A stretch of DNA of 64,000 bases, from contig BCKQ01000008.1 in the NCBI GenBank assembly GCA_001600695.1, positions 570,122-634,121 of the forward strand, written 5' to 3'. Under the pieces are notes generated by a model. It was not told where the DNA came from. It made no database searches and saw nothing but the letters and a program-made list of their open reading frames with translations. Below are positions 52,493 through 64,000 of this stretch, piece by piece; the stretch's first letter is position 1; the number at the start of each line of letters is the position of its first letter. Origin of the DNA: Ascoidea asiatica (Eukaryota > Ascomycota > Saccharomycetes > Ascoideales > Ascoideaceae). A program made the position numbers and the translations under genes.

Positions 52493-55400
52493 GTTAAATC
52501 CAATAATTCAACCAAATGTTATTAATCAATCTATTCAAATTCCAAAAGGTCCAATAATTGTTAAAAATACTGATGTACCTTCAATTAATACAATTAATAA
52601 ATCTATTGAAATACCACNTAATAAAACAATAAATAAACAAATCATTAAACCAATTACTAAATCAAATATAAAATTAAATATTAAATCAACTTCAACTCCA
52701 TCTTCTCCAATTATAGATTCTAATCCAATTTTAAAAAATCAATCAAGAAGAAAATCATTTTTATCTTCAATTTCTTCTCGTTTTATAAATAAATCAAGAA
52801 AAAATTCAATTTCAAATTCTTCAATTAATTCTAATTTAATAACTTCTCCTTCTTCAAATTCTTCAAATACTTTTATTTCTTCAACTTCTAATTCAATTTC
52901 TTCTTCTTCAAATACTACTACTACTACTAATAATAATAATAATAATAATACCAATTCAAATTCAAATTTAAATTCAAATTCAAATTCAAATAATGATAAT
53001 ATAAATTCAAACTCAACTTCAATTCCTTTAATTAATAATAAATTAAAATCAATTTCAAAATTAAAATCAAAATCAAATTCTTTTTCATTATCTTCAATTT
53101 CAAATTCAACTTCTTCTTTAATATTAAATAAAGATAAAGATAAAGAATCAAATTTACGTTCAATTTCAAATCCTGATTTAAATTTAAAATCAAATTCAAA
53201 TTCAAATTCAAATTCAAATCAAAATTCAAATCAAAATTCTTCAAATTCTTCAAAATCAAATTCAATAGATTCTCATGATTTACATTCAATTTTAAATTCA
53301 AATTCAATTGATATAATCAATAAAAATTTTGATCATTCAAGAAATAATAGTTCAAATATAAATAATAATAACTCGAATAATAATTCAAATAATAATAATA
53401 AAATAAATTTAATTAATCAATTAAATTCAAAAAAATTAAGAAGAGTTATTTTTCAATTAGATAAAATTTCAAATGATCCTCCTCAACAAATTCCTTCAAG
53501 AAATCCAAAAAAAGGTAATGTCATAATCCCAGAAGATTTATTAGCTGATATTCCAAAATTATCTGTTGGAATTGCAAATTCTGCTTCTTCTAATAATAGT
53601 AATACCAATAGTAATACTAATAATAACAATAACAATAATAATAATAATATAAATAATACTTCAAATTCTTTAAATAATTCAATGATTGTTTCTACAAATC
53701 AACCAAAAAAAATTGATGAAAAACAATTAAAATTAGCAATTCAAGCTCAAAAATTAGCTTTAAAAGAAGCTGAAATTCATGCTCAAGAAGCTCATAAAGT
53801 TGCTTTAAGAACTGCAAAAGAAGTTGCAAATTTTAAACATTCTAATATTAATAATAAACAATCTCAACCTTTACCTCAATTACCTTTAAATCCAATTGAT
53901 ATTAATAACAATAATAATAATAATAATATTAATAATAATGCTTATTCTTTTGATTTAAAAAATATTGATATTGATAAACCAATGCATCATCATGAAAATT
54001 ATTTTTCAAAAGTTGAAAAAATTATTTCAAATTCTTCTTCAAATTCTTCAACTGATTCAAATAATCTTAATCATCATATTCATGATTTACCTTTAGATAT
54101 AATTTATACAAGATGTTGTCATTTAAGAGAAATTTTACCAATTCCTGCAACTTTAAAACAATTAAAAAATAAATCAAAACCTTTACATGTTTTAAAATTT
54201 TTAAATCCAAAACCAACTTTAATTGATATTTTATCATTTTCTGATTTTATTGCAATTGTACCAATTATGACAATTATTTTTGATAATGTTTTTTTAACAA
54301 ATGAAATGTTTCAAATTGTTTTAACTTCTTTAATTAATAATAAAACTTTAGAAAAATTAAGTTTAAAAAATGTGGTAATTGATAATAATTTATGGCAAAT
54401 TTTATGTACTTTTTTATTAAAAAATAAATCTTTAATTAAATTAGATTTATCTCAAACAAAATATAAAACTGATTTATCACCAGAAAAATTTAGATTTAAT
54501 ATGAATTGGGATTTATTTATACAAGTTTTAATTTTAAGAGGTGGTATTCAAGAATTAATTTTAACTGGTATAGATTTAAAATTAAATGATTTTAAAAATT
54601 TAATTAATAATGGTGTTTCAATTGCAACTAAAAGATTAGGTTTAGCTTCTTCAAATTTAACTTTAGATAAATGTGAANTTTTATCAAATTGGATAAATTT
54701 AAAAAATTCAAGTTCTGAAGGTTTAGATTTTGGTTTTAATGATTTTTCTTCAAATGAAATTTCTGCTTTATGTAATATTAATTCAAATTCAAAATTAATT
54801 TTTTATTCTTTAAATTCAACAAATTTAAATGAAAGTCATATTAATTATATTGAAATTTTATTAAAAAATTTATCAAATTTAAAAAATTTAAGATATTTAG
54901 ATTTAAGTTTATTACCTTTAATTTTTCCAAAAATTATACCAATTTTAAAAAAATATTTACCTCTTTTTCAAAATTTAAAAAGAATTCATTTTGATTATAA
55001 TAATTTATCTTCTTCTGATATAATTGCAATTTGTCAATTTTTACCTTCTTGTAAAAAATTAGTTCATGTAAGTTTTGCAGGAAATTTAGTTGATACATAT
55101 GGTACTTATGTATCATTATATTCTACAATAAAAACTTCAAGATCAATTTTTAATTTAGATATTGATTATGATTCAATTCCAGAAAAAATTAGTTCTAGAA
55201 TTGCAATTTATTTAATGCGAAATATGGAATTAAATATGCATGGAGAAAATAAACAAGATAAAAAATTAACAGAATTAGATGATGAAAATGAATTAATGTT
55301 TGATGGATCTTTATTGGCTGAATCTGCAGAAAAATTTCTTGGTGATAATTCTGATGATTCTGAAAAAAATACTTTGAAAAAATCATTATTAGATAGAACT

Positions 55401-56624
55401 AAAGTTATTAGAGCTGAAATTCATACAACAATGGATAGTTTATTTGAAAAACGTTCAAAGGGTGCTTTAAATATTGAAGGTAAAGAAATGTTGGTTAGAT
55501 TTTGTTTATTAGATTCATCTTTAGAAAAAGTTCTTTCAATTCTTGATAATGATAATGAAAATAATGATGATATTGATAATCATTCAAATGGTGATAATAA
55601 AAGTGATACATCAATGGTTGAAAATGATACCAAACATTTTCAAATTACTGTTGTTGATGATTCTGAGAAAAATCTTCATGAAGGATCAAAAGATTTACTT
55701 CATACAGATGAAACAATTTCTCCTGAATTAAATCAACATCATAATGATTTAAGTCATTTAACAGTTTTACCAGGATTAAATGCTCCAATAGATACACCTC
55801 ATTTTGTTGCTGTAGATAATTTAGGTGATGGTAAACAAATTCCAGTTGATATAACTACAGGAAGACCTGTTTTATTTAGAAATGTTTCACAAACATCAAT
55901 TCAAGCTAAAAAACAAGAAGAAGAAGAAGGTGAATTTCATAGATGGGGATATTTTATTCAAAAACATGTTAATAAAGATGGAATTGTAACACAAAAAGAA
56001 GTGGATAGAATAACAAGTGATTTACAAGATTTAAATGTAGGGGTTAGCTCAGGAGAATCTGAAAAAACTCCAGAAGTTAAAATTTTTAAATCAATTAATA
56101 TTCAATCTGAAAATAAACCTAAATTAGAATCAAAACCAGAAGAAATTCAATTTAAACAAGAAGAAGAAAATAAATTTAGTCCCGAACAAGAAGTTGAAGT
56201 TGTAAAAATTGAAAAACCAACTCCTTTAAAAATTGCAATTTTACCATCTGGTGATGAATTAAGAAATGCAATTATTAAAGTAAAAGGTATAAATTCAATT
56301 AATGATTTAATTGATAAAATTGAAAATAATAGATTTAATGTTGAATCATTTTATGATGTTAGAAGTCATAAGAATATTGGAACTGTATCTGAAACTACAA
56401 ATCAATTAAATAATNGTAATTTTGATATTGGTAAATTAGGAAAATATTCTGAACTGAGATTAGCTAGAAAAGCTTCAGTTGATTCTAATGGAACTATAAA
56501 TTCTTTTGATAGTCATATAGATGGTTTAAATGAAGATGGAGGTATTAATTCTCAAGTGGATAAAGCATATGATAATTTATTAAATGACATTGAAAAAGTT
56601 AGATCTAATAAATCAACCAGTTAA
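52113..56624 (+). CDS. MHP1: leucine-rich-repeat microtubule-associated protein Mhp1
   Basis: The 1503-residue protein has a long Asn/Ser low-complexity first third. A conserved short block VIFQLDKISNDPPQQIPSRN then PKKGNV lies near 445-470. At about 664-690 comes IIYTRCCHLREILPIPATLK, followed by degenerate leucine-rich repeats to about 1045 (LEKLSLKNVVID, KLDLSQTKYK, LRYLDLSLLPLIF, IHFDYNNLSSSDIIAI). The C-terminus ends in KAYDNLLNDIEKVRS. These three points match yeast Mhp1 (YJL042W), described as a microtubule-interacting protein. A coiled stretch at about 530-575 (LKLAIQAQKLALKEAE) precedes the LRRs. Asn-Ser repeats are encoded by TCAAAT units at about 52390-52425 and 53190-53220. Confidence 0.85.
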
Positions 56625-57171
56625 AAAGGATAGATTATGATTTTTCATCTTTTTTTTTTAATAATCTTTTTTANNNNNNNNNNNNNNNNNNNNNNNNNNN
56701 NNNNNNNNNNNNNNNNNNNNNNNNNNNNNNNNNNNNNNNNNNNNNNNTTTGGTTTTTATAATTTCAAATTCTTTTTTAATTTTTGAACTCTATTTTTTAG
56801 ATTCTATTTCTTGAATAATTTTTTATTTTGCTATTTGCATCAAAATTTTTTTTTTATTTTTCTTGTAATTCTGCATTTAATTTTCTTTTATTTTTTTTTG
56901 TTAATTTAACTTTTCATTTTCATTTTCATTTTCATTTTCATTTTCATTTTCTTGAAGTCATACTGATATTTAAATTAACTACATGGGGGTTGTTATCATT
57001 ATCATATAAGCATATAAATATTTATTTATATATTTATTTATATATTTATTTATATATATTTATTTATATATATTATATACAATATACTGTAGATATAGAT
57101 AGATAGATAGATATGTGATTATGTTGTGTATATAATGCATTTTTTTTATAATACAGAGGCTTCCAGTTTTC
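56625..57171. other. convergent MHP1/NOP6 3' region with assembly gap
   Basis: A 74-N gap lies at 56674-56747. TTTTCA repeats at about 56910-56952 and TATTTATA repeats at about 57020-57080 follow, with a GATA run near 57098-57113. No gene is seen. Confidence 0.6.
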
Positions 57172-58002
57172 TTAATATTTTTTATAAGATTTTTTATTAG
57201 TTTTATTTATTAAAGCTAATCTTGAAGGATGAATTTCTGCAGGTACAGAANTTTTTTCAAATTTTTTTTCTTTTGAAGATTTTTGAATTTCAAGAGCTTT
57301 AGCTTCTCTTGCTTCAGAAGCTTTTTTATAACGTTCTTCTTGAAGTTTATCATTTTTTAATTTAATTTTTTCAATTCTATCTTTTTTATTACCACCTCCA
57401 CCAGCAGTTAATTCTACATTAATTTTTCTTTTTTTAAAAGAATAATGATGAAAATTTAAAGCAATATCAATTCTTTTTCTTAAAGAAGATTCTTCTGGTT
57501 TATCATTTTCAGGATGTAAAATAAATTCAAGAAATGCTATACCTTTATCACCACGTATTCTAATTATATCAGGTTCTGAACTTTTAAATAAAAGTTTTAA
57601 TTCATTTTCAGTTGTATCATAAGGTAAATTCCCTATAAATAATATACATTTTGTAGAATTTGAATTTGAATTTGAATTTGAATTGGAATTGGAATTTGAA
57701 CCTCTACCTTTTTTACCTCTTCTAGTTTTTCGTTTTTTTTTTGGTTTTTCAGAATCTTCTAAATTTTTAGAATTTTTAAAATCATTATATTCATTATCAT
57801 TATTTTCTTCATCATTTAATAAATGTTTTTTTGATAAATTTTGTTTTGGTAAAATAATTTCTTTTCCTTGTTTTTTATTTTGAAATTTTAATACTTTTAA
57901 TTGTTTTTTTGTTAATTTCTTTATTGCTTCTTCAATTTTTTTATTTTCAATTAGGGNTTCCCCTTCTATTTTTTCAAAACTTTTCTTCACTTCTTCACTC
58001 AT
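57172..58002 (-). CDS. NOP6: nucleolar RRM protein Nop6
   Basis: The 276-residue protein has one RRM at about 117-190, starting KCILFIGNLPYDTTENELKL (RNP2) with RNP1-like GDKGIAFLEF. It is followed by the highly characteristic KKRKINVELTAGGGG, then a basic helical region KLQEERYKKASEAREAKALE and the end EIHPSRLALIN. The tail matches yeast Nop6 (225 residues), which joins early 40S pre-ribosomes. The N-terminal part is Lys/Glu-rich, with RGKKGRG and a Ser-Asn repeat coded by TCAAAT-type units (57658-57695 on the opposite strand). A TCACGTGA palindrome lies 175 bp upstream (58177-58184). Confidence 0.92.
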   Translation of the reverse strand: MSEEVKKSFEKIEGEXLIENKKIEEAIKKLTKKQLKVLKFQNKKQGKEIILPKQNLSKKHLLNDEENNDNEYNDFKNSKNLEDSEKPKKKRKTRRGKKGRGSNSNSNSNSNSNSNSTKCILFIGNLPYDTTENELKLLFKSSEPDIIRIRGDKGIAFLEFILHPENDKPEESSLRKRIDIALNFHHYSFKKRKINVELTAGGGGNKKDRIEKIKLKNDKLQEERYKKASEAREAKALEIQKSSKEKKFEKXSVPAEIHPSRLALINKTNKKSYKKY

Positions 58003-58764
58003 TTTTATATGATAATTTTTTTTTGAATTGAAATTCTATATATTGTATAATTGTGATAAGTCCTTTCATATACAGTATAAAAAAAAAAGGGCATTAAATT
58101 TTGTTCTATATCCTTAATAAACAATACATGCATATTCAGATTATTGAAAAAAAATATTTTTTGAAACTGTCAATATTCACGTGATACTGGAATGCAGCTA
58201 CCAACGGTGTGGGTGGATAGAGTTTATTAGTAATCAGAGTCCATGTTTGTGGATCTTCTTCNTTTTGTTTTCTTTGTTTCTAAACCTCGGAATCGACTCC
58301 ACTTTTTGAGTGTTTGAAGAGTGTGAAGTGGCAGTGGTGATAACAGTAACAACAATAAAGGTAGTAATCAAGGTAGTAACAAAGGTAGTAACAAAGGAAA
58401 CAGTGCCATATGAATGTGAATATGAATATGAATATGAATATGGAGCTAGATATTCAATATTCAAATGTTTATGAGAATAATAACAAAGTTGCTTGTTGGT
58501 GAGAGAGATGTAATTAGTAATTAGTAATCTTAAATCCGTTAAAAGCTGAATAATATGAATACAGACTTTTTTATATAAACAGTTTTAGTTACCTATTATT
58601 AACTAGTATTTATTATTAATCATTCGTATTTTGTATTTCATNTTGAGATTATAAATAGTGAAGATAAAACTTGAAGAATTTATCATTCAATTCAAAAAAA
58701 GAAAAACAATTTAGTTAAGAAATTGAATTGAATTAATTAATNAATATAATTGAGTGAATTAAAA
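58003..58764. other. divergent spacer NOP6 / aldo-keto reductase
   Basis: TCACGTGA (58177-58184) opens a moderately GC-richer stretch (about 58170-58400). AAGGTAGTAAC repeats (about 58355-58400) and ATATGA repeats (about 58405-58445) follow. The rest is AT-rich. No gene is seen; an ORF on the minus strand here is repeat-driven. Confidence 0.55.
58177..58184. promoter_or_regulatory. TCACGTGA site upstream of NOP6
   Basis: A perfect 8-base Cbf1-type E-box lies about 175 bp upstream of the NOP6 start codon. Assignment to NOP6 rather than to the divergent aldo-keto reductase rests on distance only. Confidence 0.45.
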
Positions 58765-59832
58765 ATGACAGTTCCNTATAAAAATCTTGGTAATTCAGGT
58801 CTTAAAATTTCAAATGTTATTGTAGGTTGTATGTCATATGGTTCAAAAGATTGGAATTCATGGATTGAGGATGATGAAATAAAAATTTTTAAAATTTTAA
58901 AAAAATGTTATGATAATGGTATAAGAACTTTTGATACTGCTGATATGTATTCAAATGGTTTATCTGAAATAATTTTAGGTAAATTTTTAAAAAAATTTAA
59001 TATTAAAAGAGATACTGTTATAATTTTATCAAAAGTTTTTTTCCCTGTTAGTTTCTCTGATGATAAAAGAGAAATTTCTGAAAGAATGAAAAGTATTGAT
59101 TATATTAATTCAAAAGGTTTATCAAGAAAACATATTTTTGATGCTATTGAAAATTCAATAAAAAGATTAAATACTTATATTGATGTTTATCAAATTCATA
59201 GATATGATAATGATACACCTCCAGAAGAAACAATGAAAGCTTTAAATGATATTATTCAAAAAGGTTATACAAGATATATTGGTGCTTCTACAATGTATGC
59301 TTATCAATTTATTCAATTACAAAATATTGCTGAAAAAAATAATTGGCATAAATTTATTTCAATGCAAAATTATATTAATCCAATTTATAGAGAACAAGAA
59401 AATGAAATGATTCCATATTGTCAAAAAAATGGTGTTGGTTTAATACCTTGGTCACCAAATGCTGCTGGTTTATTAACAAGACCATATAATAAAATTTTAG
59501 AAAATGATAATAATAATAATAATAATAATAAAAATAAAATTACTGAAAGATCTGTTGGTGCTCATGCTTTTATTGAAAAAATTAGTTCTAAAATTACAGA
59601 TTCTGATATTGAAATTATTAATTCAATTGAAAAATTATCAATTAAAAAAAATGTTTCAATGGCTTCAATTACTATTGCTTGGAGTATCTCAAAAGGTTTT
59701 TCTCCAATTGTTGGTTTAAGTTCTGAAAAAAGAGTTGATGATTTATTAATTGGTGCAAATTTAATTTTATCTGATGATGAAATTAAAAGTATTGAAAAAA
59801 ATTATAAACCAAAACCATATATTATTTTATAA
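58765..59832 (+). CDS. aldo-keto reductase (aryl-alcohol dehydrogenase-like)
   Basis: From the ATG at 58765 the protein has 355 residues: MTV, then Pro from CCN, then YKNLGNSGLKISNVIVGCMS. The catalytic tetrad is visible: Asp and Tyr in RTFDTADMYSNG (about 57 and 62), Lys in VIILSKVF (about 90), His in YQIHRYD (about 143). GLIPWSPNAAGLLTRPY and MASITIAWSISKGFSPIVGL complete the barrel and cofactor side. It resembles the fungal Csh1/Ifd group of aryl-alcohol-type reductases, NADP-dependent enzymes with broad carbonyl substrates. A short Asn insert lies near 250. The exact substrate cannot be told. Confidence 0.92.
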   Translation: MTVXYKNLGNSGLKISNVIVGCMSYGSKDWNSWIEDDEIKIFKILKKCYDNGIRTFDTADMYSNGLSEIILGKFLKKFNIKRDTVIILSKVFFPVSFSDDKREISERMKSIDYINSKGLSRKHIFDAIENSIKRLNTYIDVYQIHRYDNDTPPEETMKALNDIIQKGYTRYIGASTMYAYQFIQLQNIAEKNNWHKFISMQNYINPIYREQENEMIPYCQKNGVGLIPWSPNAAGLLTRPYNKILENDNNNNNNNKNKITERSVGAHAFIEKISSKITDSDIEIINSIEKLSIKKNVSMASITIAWSISKGFSPIVGLSSEKRVDDLLIGANLILSDDEIKSIEKNYKPKPYIIL

Positions 59833-60163
59833 AATATATATATAGTATATGTATGTAATTTTATATTTATACTAATGAAATTTTTATGATTGCTATTTTT
59901 TAATTAACATTAAATTAATTACTTAAAACTTAAAAATTATAAGAAATATATATCTTTATAACTTTACCAATGTAAAAAGCAGAAAAAATAAAAAAGAAAG
60001 AAAAAAACATAATTGGTAAACTATTTTACTATGCTTTTAATATAAATTATATTTCAAATATACAGTATATTTTAATTTTTATATAATTTCATTTTAAAAT
60101 TTTATAAGATTTTCATAGTTTATTCAATATCCTATAAACATTTACCGTAATTACAGTATTGTA

Positions 60164-60198
<35 letters not shown>

Positions 60199-60216
60199 GT
60201 AAGTAAGTAAGTTAAA
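59833..60216. other. spacer between aldo-keto reductase and TGL2
   Basis: AT-rich leader and trailer sequence with a TAAA then TAAG tetranucleotide repeat (about 60165-60212) running up to the TGL2 ATG. Nothing else was seen. Confidence 0.6.
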
Positions 60217-61383
60217 ATGAAAATAATGAAATTAAAAAGTAGATATTTAATATCGAGAAATAATTTTAAATATTATTCAATTAATAATTCTAATAGAATA
60301 ATAAATATTAAAATGAATTATATTAGAGGTCCATTAATATCACCAATTTTTTTAAATTTTAAAAATTTCTCTACATCTTCATCTACATCTACTTCAGATA
60401 ATAATAATAATAATAATGATAATAATAAAAAATCAATTGAAAAAAATTTAAAAGAACATNTTCAAATTATAAATGAAATAATTTTAAAAGAAAGTTATGA
60501 ATCTCCAAAAAATCCAATTTTATTATGTCATGGATTTTCTGGTTTTGATAAATTAATTTTAATTCCATCAATAAAATCTTTAATTCATAATTTTCAAAAA
60601 GAAATTTTAAAAATTGAAATTCAAGATGATGATAATGATAAATTATTAAAAGGTGGTTTATATTTTGAATATTGGAGAGGTATTAAAAAAGCTATGGAAA
60701 TTAATGGTTCTGAAGTTATAATTGGTAAAGTTCCATCATTTGGTGGAATTGAAGAAAGAGCAAAAGCTTTAAATGAATTTCTTAAAAATTATATTAAAAA
60801 ACATTATCCAAATAATAATGAAAAAAATCCATTAAAATTAAATATTATTGCACATTCAATGGGTGGATTAGATTCAAGATATTTAATTTCAAAATTTAAT
60901 GAAAAAAATAATTTTAAAATTATTAGTTTAACAACAATCTCAACACCACATTTTGGTAGTGAAGTTGCAGATTATATAGTTGAAAATATTCCAAATTATT
61001 TAATACCAAAAAGTATAAAACAATTAACAACAACATATTTAAAAAATGATTTTAATAAAAAAATTTTAAATTCAAATTCAACTAAATATTATAGTATTGG
61101 AGCAAGATTTAAACCAAAATGGTATAATGTATTTGGTAGTACTTGGTATTTAATTTATAAAAAAACAAAAGGTTTAGATAATGATGGACTTGTTTGTGTT
61201 GAATCTGCAAAATGGGGAAAATATATTGGAACTATTGATAATATAGATCATTTAGATTTAATTAATTGGAGTAATGAAATAAGAAAAAATTGGGAATTAT
61301 TTGTATTAAAGAAAAAACCAAATTTCAATGCAATTGGTTTATATTTACAAATTGGAGATCGATTGGCCAAAGAAGGTCTTTGA
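60217..61383 (+). CDS. TGL2: mitochondrial triacylglycerol lipase Tgl2
   Basis: The 388-residue alpha/beta-hydrolase has a basic N-terminus (KLKSRYLISRNNFKYYS) like a mitochondrial presequence. An Asn/Ser linker follows, then PILLCHGFSGFDKL (oxyanion region) at about 103-116. The nucleophile elbow IAHSMGGLDSRYL has Ser at about 214. STPHFGSEVADYI, the Asp in LDNDGLVCVESAKWG (about 321) and the His in NIDHLDLINW (about 346) complete a Ser-Asp-His triad. Yeast Tgl2 acts on tri- and diacylglycerols in mitochondria. Internal ATGs at residues 4 and 33 are possible starts. Confidence 0.88.
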   Translation: MKIMKLKSRYLISRNNFKYYSINNSNRIINIKMNYIRGPLISPIFLNFKNFSTSSSTSTSDNNNNNNDNNKKSIEKNLKEHXQIINEIILKESYESPKNPILLCHGFSGFDKLILIPSIKSLIHNFQKEILKIEIQDDDNDKLLKGGLYFEYWRGIKKAMEINGSEVIIGKVPSFGGIEERAKALNEFLKNYIKKHYPNNNEKNPLKLNIIAHSMGGLDSRYLISKFNEKNNFKIISLTTISTPHFGSEVADYIVENIPNYLIPKSIKQLTTTYLKNDFNKKILNSNSTKYYSIGARFKPKWYNVFGSTWYLIYKKTKGLDNDGLVCVESAKWGKYIGTIDNIDHLDLINWSNEIRKNWELFVLKKKPNFNAIGLYLQIGDRLAKEGL

Positions 61384-61790
61384 AAATATTAATCAAATTA
61401 TCATTTATATTCTTCCATTATTGCTTTATTGTATATTAAATAAAATTACTGATTGACCTTTATTTATATTTATTTCATTGATTATATTTATTTCATTATT
61501 ATTGAGTTGGTGTTAAAATATAAATAAATACCAGCCACCAAAAAAAACCATCCTCAAAACGCCACTTTTATTATTTCCCATAAAACTGGTCTCTTTATAT
61601 TATAATCACGTGTAGCCATAAATGTGGGTGTTCTTCAGCCGAACCTTTTTTTGATTTTAATTTTTTATTTTACAACTCAATTGAAAACATTATATTTCTA
61701 CTACTTGAGTGAAAGATGTAAATAAATAAAGATATTAAAAACAAAAAATAGAGAGACTTAAATAATAAATATAATAAGAAAATAATAAAG
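61384..61790. other. spacer between TGL2 and HAM1
   Basis: AT-rich, with a slightly GC-richer part (about 61530-61650) that includes TCACGTG (61607-61613), about 180 bp before the HAM1 start. No gene is seen. Confidence 0.55.
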
Positions 61791-62396
61791 ATGGTGAAGG
61801 AAATTGTATTTGTAACTGGAAATGCTAATAAATTAAAAGAAGTTATTGCAATTCTTAAAGAATCTAATTCTCAAAAATTAGAAAATGACGATTCAAATAT
61901 AATTGGAAATTATAAAATTTCAAATCAAGCATTAGATTTAGATGAAACACAAGGCTCAATAATTGATATAGCTTCTAAAAAAGCTTTAACTGCATATAAA
62001 TTATTGAAAAAACCTGTATTAGTGGAAGATACTGCTTTAGTTTTTAATGCTTTTAATGGTGATTTACCTGGTCCATATATTAAATGGTTTTTATTATCTT
62101 TAGGTTTAAATGGTTTGATAAATTTATTATATAAATTTAATGATAAATCTGCAAAAGCAATTTGTACTTTTGCTTATTGTGAAAATGATGAAATTCCAGT
62201 TAAAATCTTTCAAGGTATTACTAATGGACAAATTGTTAATACTCCAAAAGGTCCAACTAATTTTGGTTGGGATCCAATTTTTAAACCTGATAATTTTGAT
62301 CAAACATATGCAGAAATGGATAAAAAAGTTAAAAATTCAATATCTCATAGATTTAAAGCTTTAGATAAACTTAGAAATTATTTATTATCTAGTTAA
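61791..62396 (+). CDS. HAM1: inosine/xanthosine triphosphate pyrophosphatase
   Basis: Ham1 hydrolyses ITP, dITP and XTP to monophosphates, keeping non-canonical purines out of nucleic acids. The 201-residue length is that of the family. The N-terminus has [12 protein letters not shown] (residues 8-19). Further motifs are [47 protein letters not shown] and [10 protein letters not shown] (about 185-194). These cover the substrate pocket and metal ligands. It follows TGL2 on the same strand. Confidence 0.96.
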   Translation: MVKEIVFVTGNANKLKEVIAILKESNSQKLENDDSNIIGNYKISNQALDLDETQGSIIDIASKKALTAYKLLKKPVLVEDTALVFNAFNGDLPGPYIKWFLLSLGLNGLINLLYKFNDKSAKAICTFAYCENDEIPVKIFQGITNGQIVNTPKGPTNFGWDPIFKPDNFDQTYAEMDKKVKNSISHRFKALDKLRNYLLSS

Positions 62397-62451
62397 TAAT
62401 ATATTTCATTGAATTCAATTAAATTAAATTAAACTAACTTAAATTAAATTA

Positions 62452-62475
62452 AATATATATGTATGTATGTATGTA
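62452..62475. repeat. ATGT microsatellite between HAM1 and SFA1
   Basis: A short TATA run followed by four ATGT units lies in the convergent HAM1-SFA1 spacer. Confidence 0.6.
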
Positions 62476-62580
62476 GATTATAGTATAGGTTCAAAACATA
62501 ACTATTTAAATTTAATTATTAATTTAATTATTAATTAAATCATTATTTTTTAAATATTATAATTTAGAACCTTTAACTAG

Positions 62581-64000
<1,420 letters not shown>

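Noticed and set aside
58750-58764. Upstream TTG start for the aldo-keto reductase
   Set aside because: The ATG at 58765 opens the conserved family N-terminus; the upstream codons add nothing conserved.

Overview
This window is nuclear DNA from a very AT-rich budding yeast (Saccharomycotina). About two dozen protein genes are recognisable as yeast orthologues or family members, nearly all intronless. They sit in short AT-rich transcription units and carry long Asn, Ser-Asn and Asp/Glu tracts. Strong A/T bias at third codon positions, a TACTAAC branch point with a GTATGT donor in the one convincing spliced gene, and a tRNA-Arg(UCU) gene with an intron just 3' of the anticodon all fit this placement. 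Tbf1-like and Cbf1-like sites upstream of RPL33, and no visible Rap1-type site, suggest a lineage outside Saccharomyces sensu stricto. I cannot name the species. CTG codons are so rare and so poorly placed that the reading of CUG cannot be settled here. Isolated single Ns are scattered throughout, and there are two longer N gaps (28496-28715 and 56674-56747).

Left part (1-17 kb): SOF1 (U3 processome), HEM3 (heme), NFU1 (mitochondrial Fe-S), RPL33 (60S subunit; exon 1 and a 698-nt intron recovered here), ERG26 (sterol C-4 demethylation), a Cys-rich GPI-type cell-wall protein, POM33-like (nuclear pore/ER), and TRF4/5 (nuclear poly(A) polymerase), followed by the tRNA-Arg gene.

Middle part (18-43 kb): GSM1-type Zn2Cys6 regulator, POL31 (DNA polymerase delta; two MluI cell-cycle boxes upstream), linker histone H1, SFT1 (Golgi SNARE), a gap-interrupted possible Pho85-type cyclin, a THEM6-like hotdog thioesterase, a giant protein with the Rsc7/Swp82 chromatin-remodelling domain, a small Yap-type bZIP protein, CSC1 (calcium-permeable channel family) and a DUF1774 membrane protein.

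Right part (43-64 kb): cytosolic aldehyde dehydrogenase, CHC1 (clathrin heavy chain), MHP1 (LRR microtubule-associated protein), NOP6, an aldo-keto reductase, TGL2 (mitochondrial lipase), HAM1 (ITPase) and SFA1 (glutathione-dependent formaldehyde dehydrogenase).

The genes do not form a pathway cluster; this is ordinary core-genome content. The unexplained signal lies between the genes. Most long intergenic regions, above all divergent and promoter-bearing ones, hold a sharply bounded GC-rich block of a few hundred bases with no credible ORF. These blocks repeatedly contain CGGATA or CCGGAA words, often as inverted repeats, and several hold perfect hairpins or short tandem repeats. I found no CRISPR array, no transposase and no complete mobile element. 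I did not find a clear new biological system; the GC islands are the best candidate for something undescribed.
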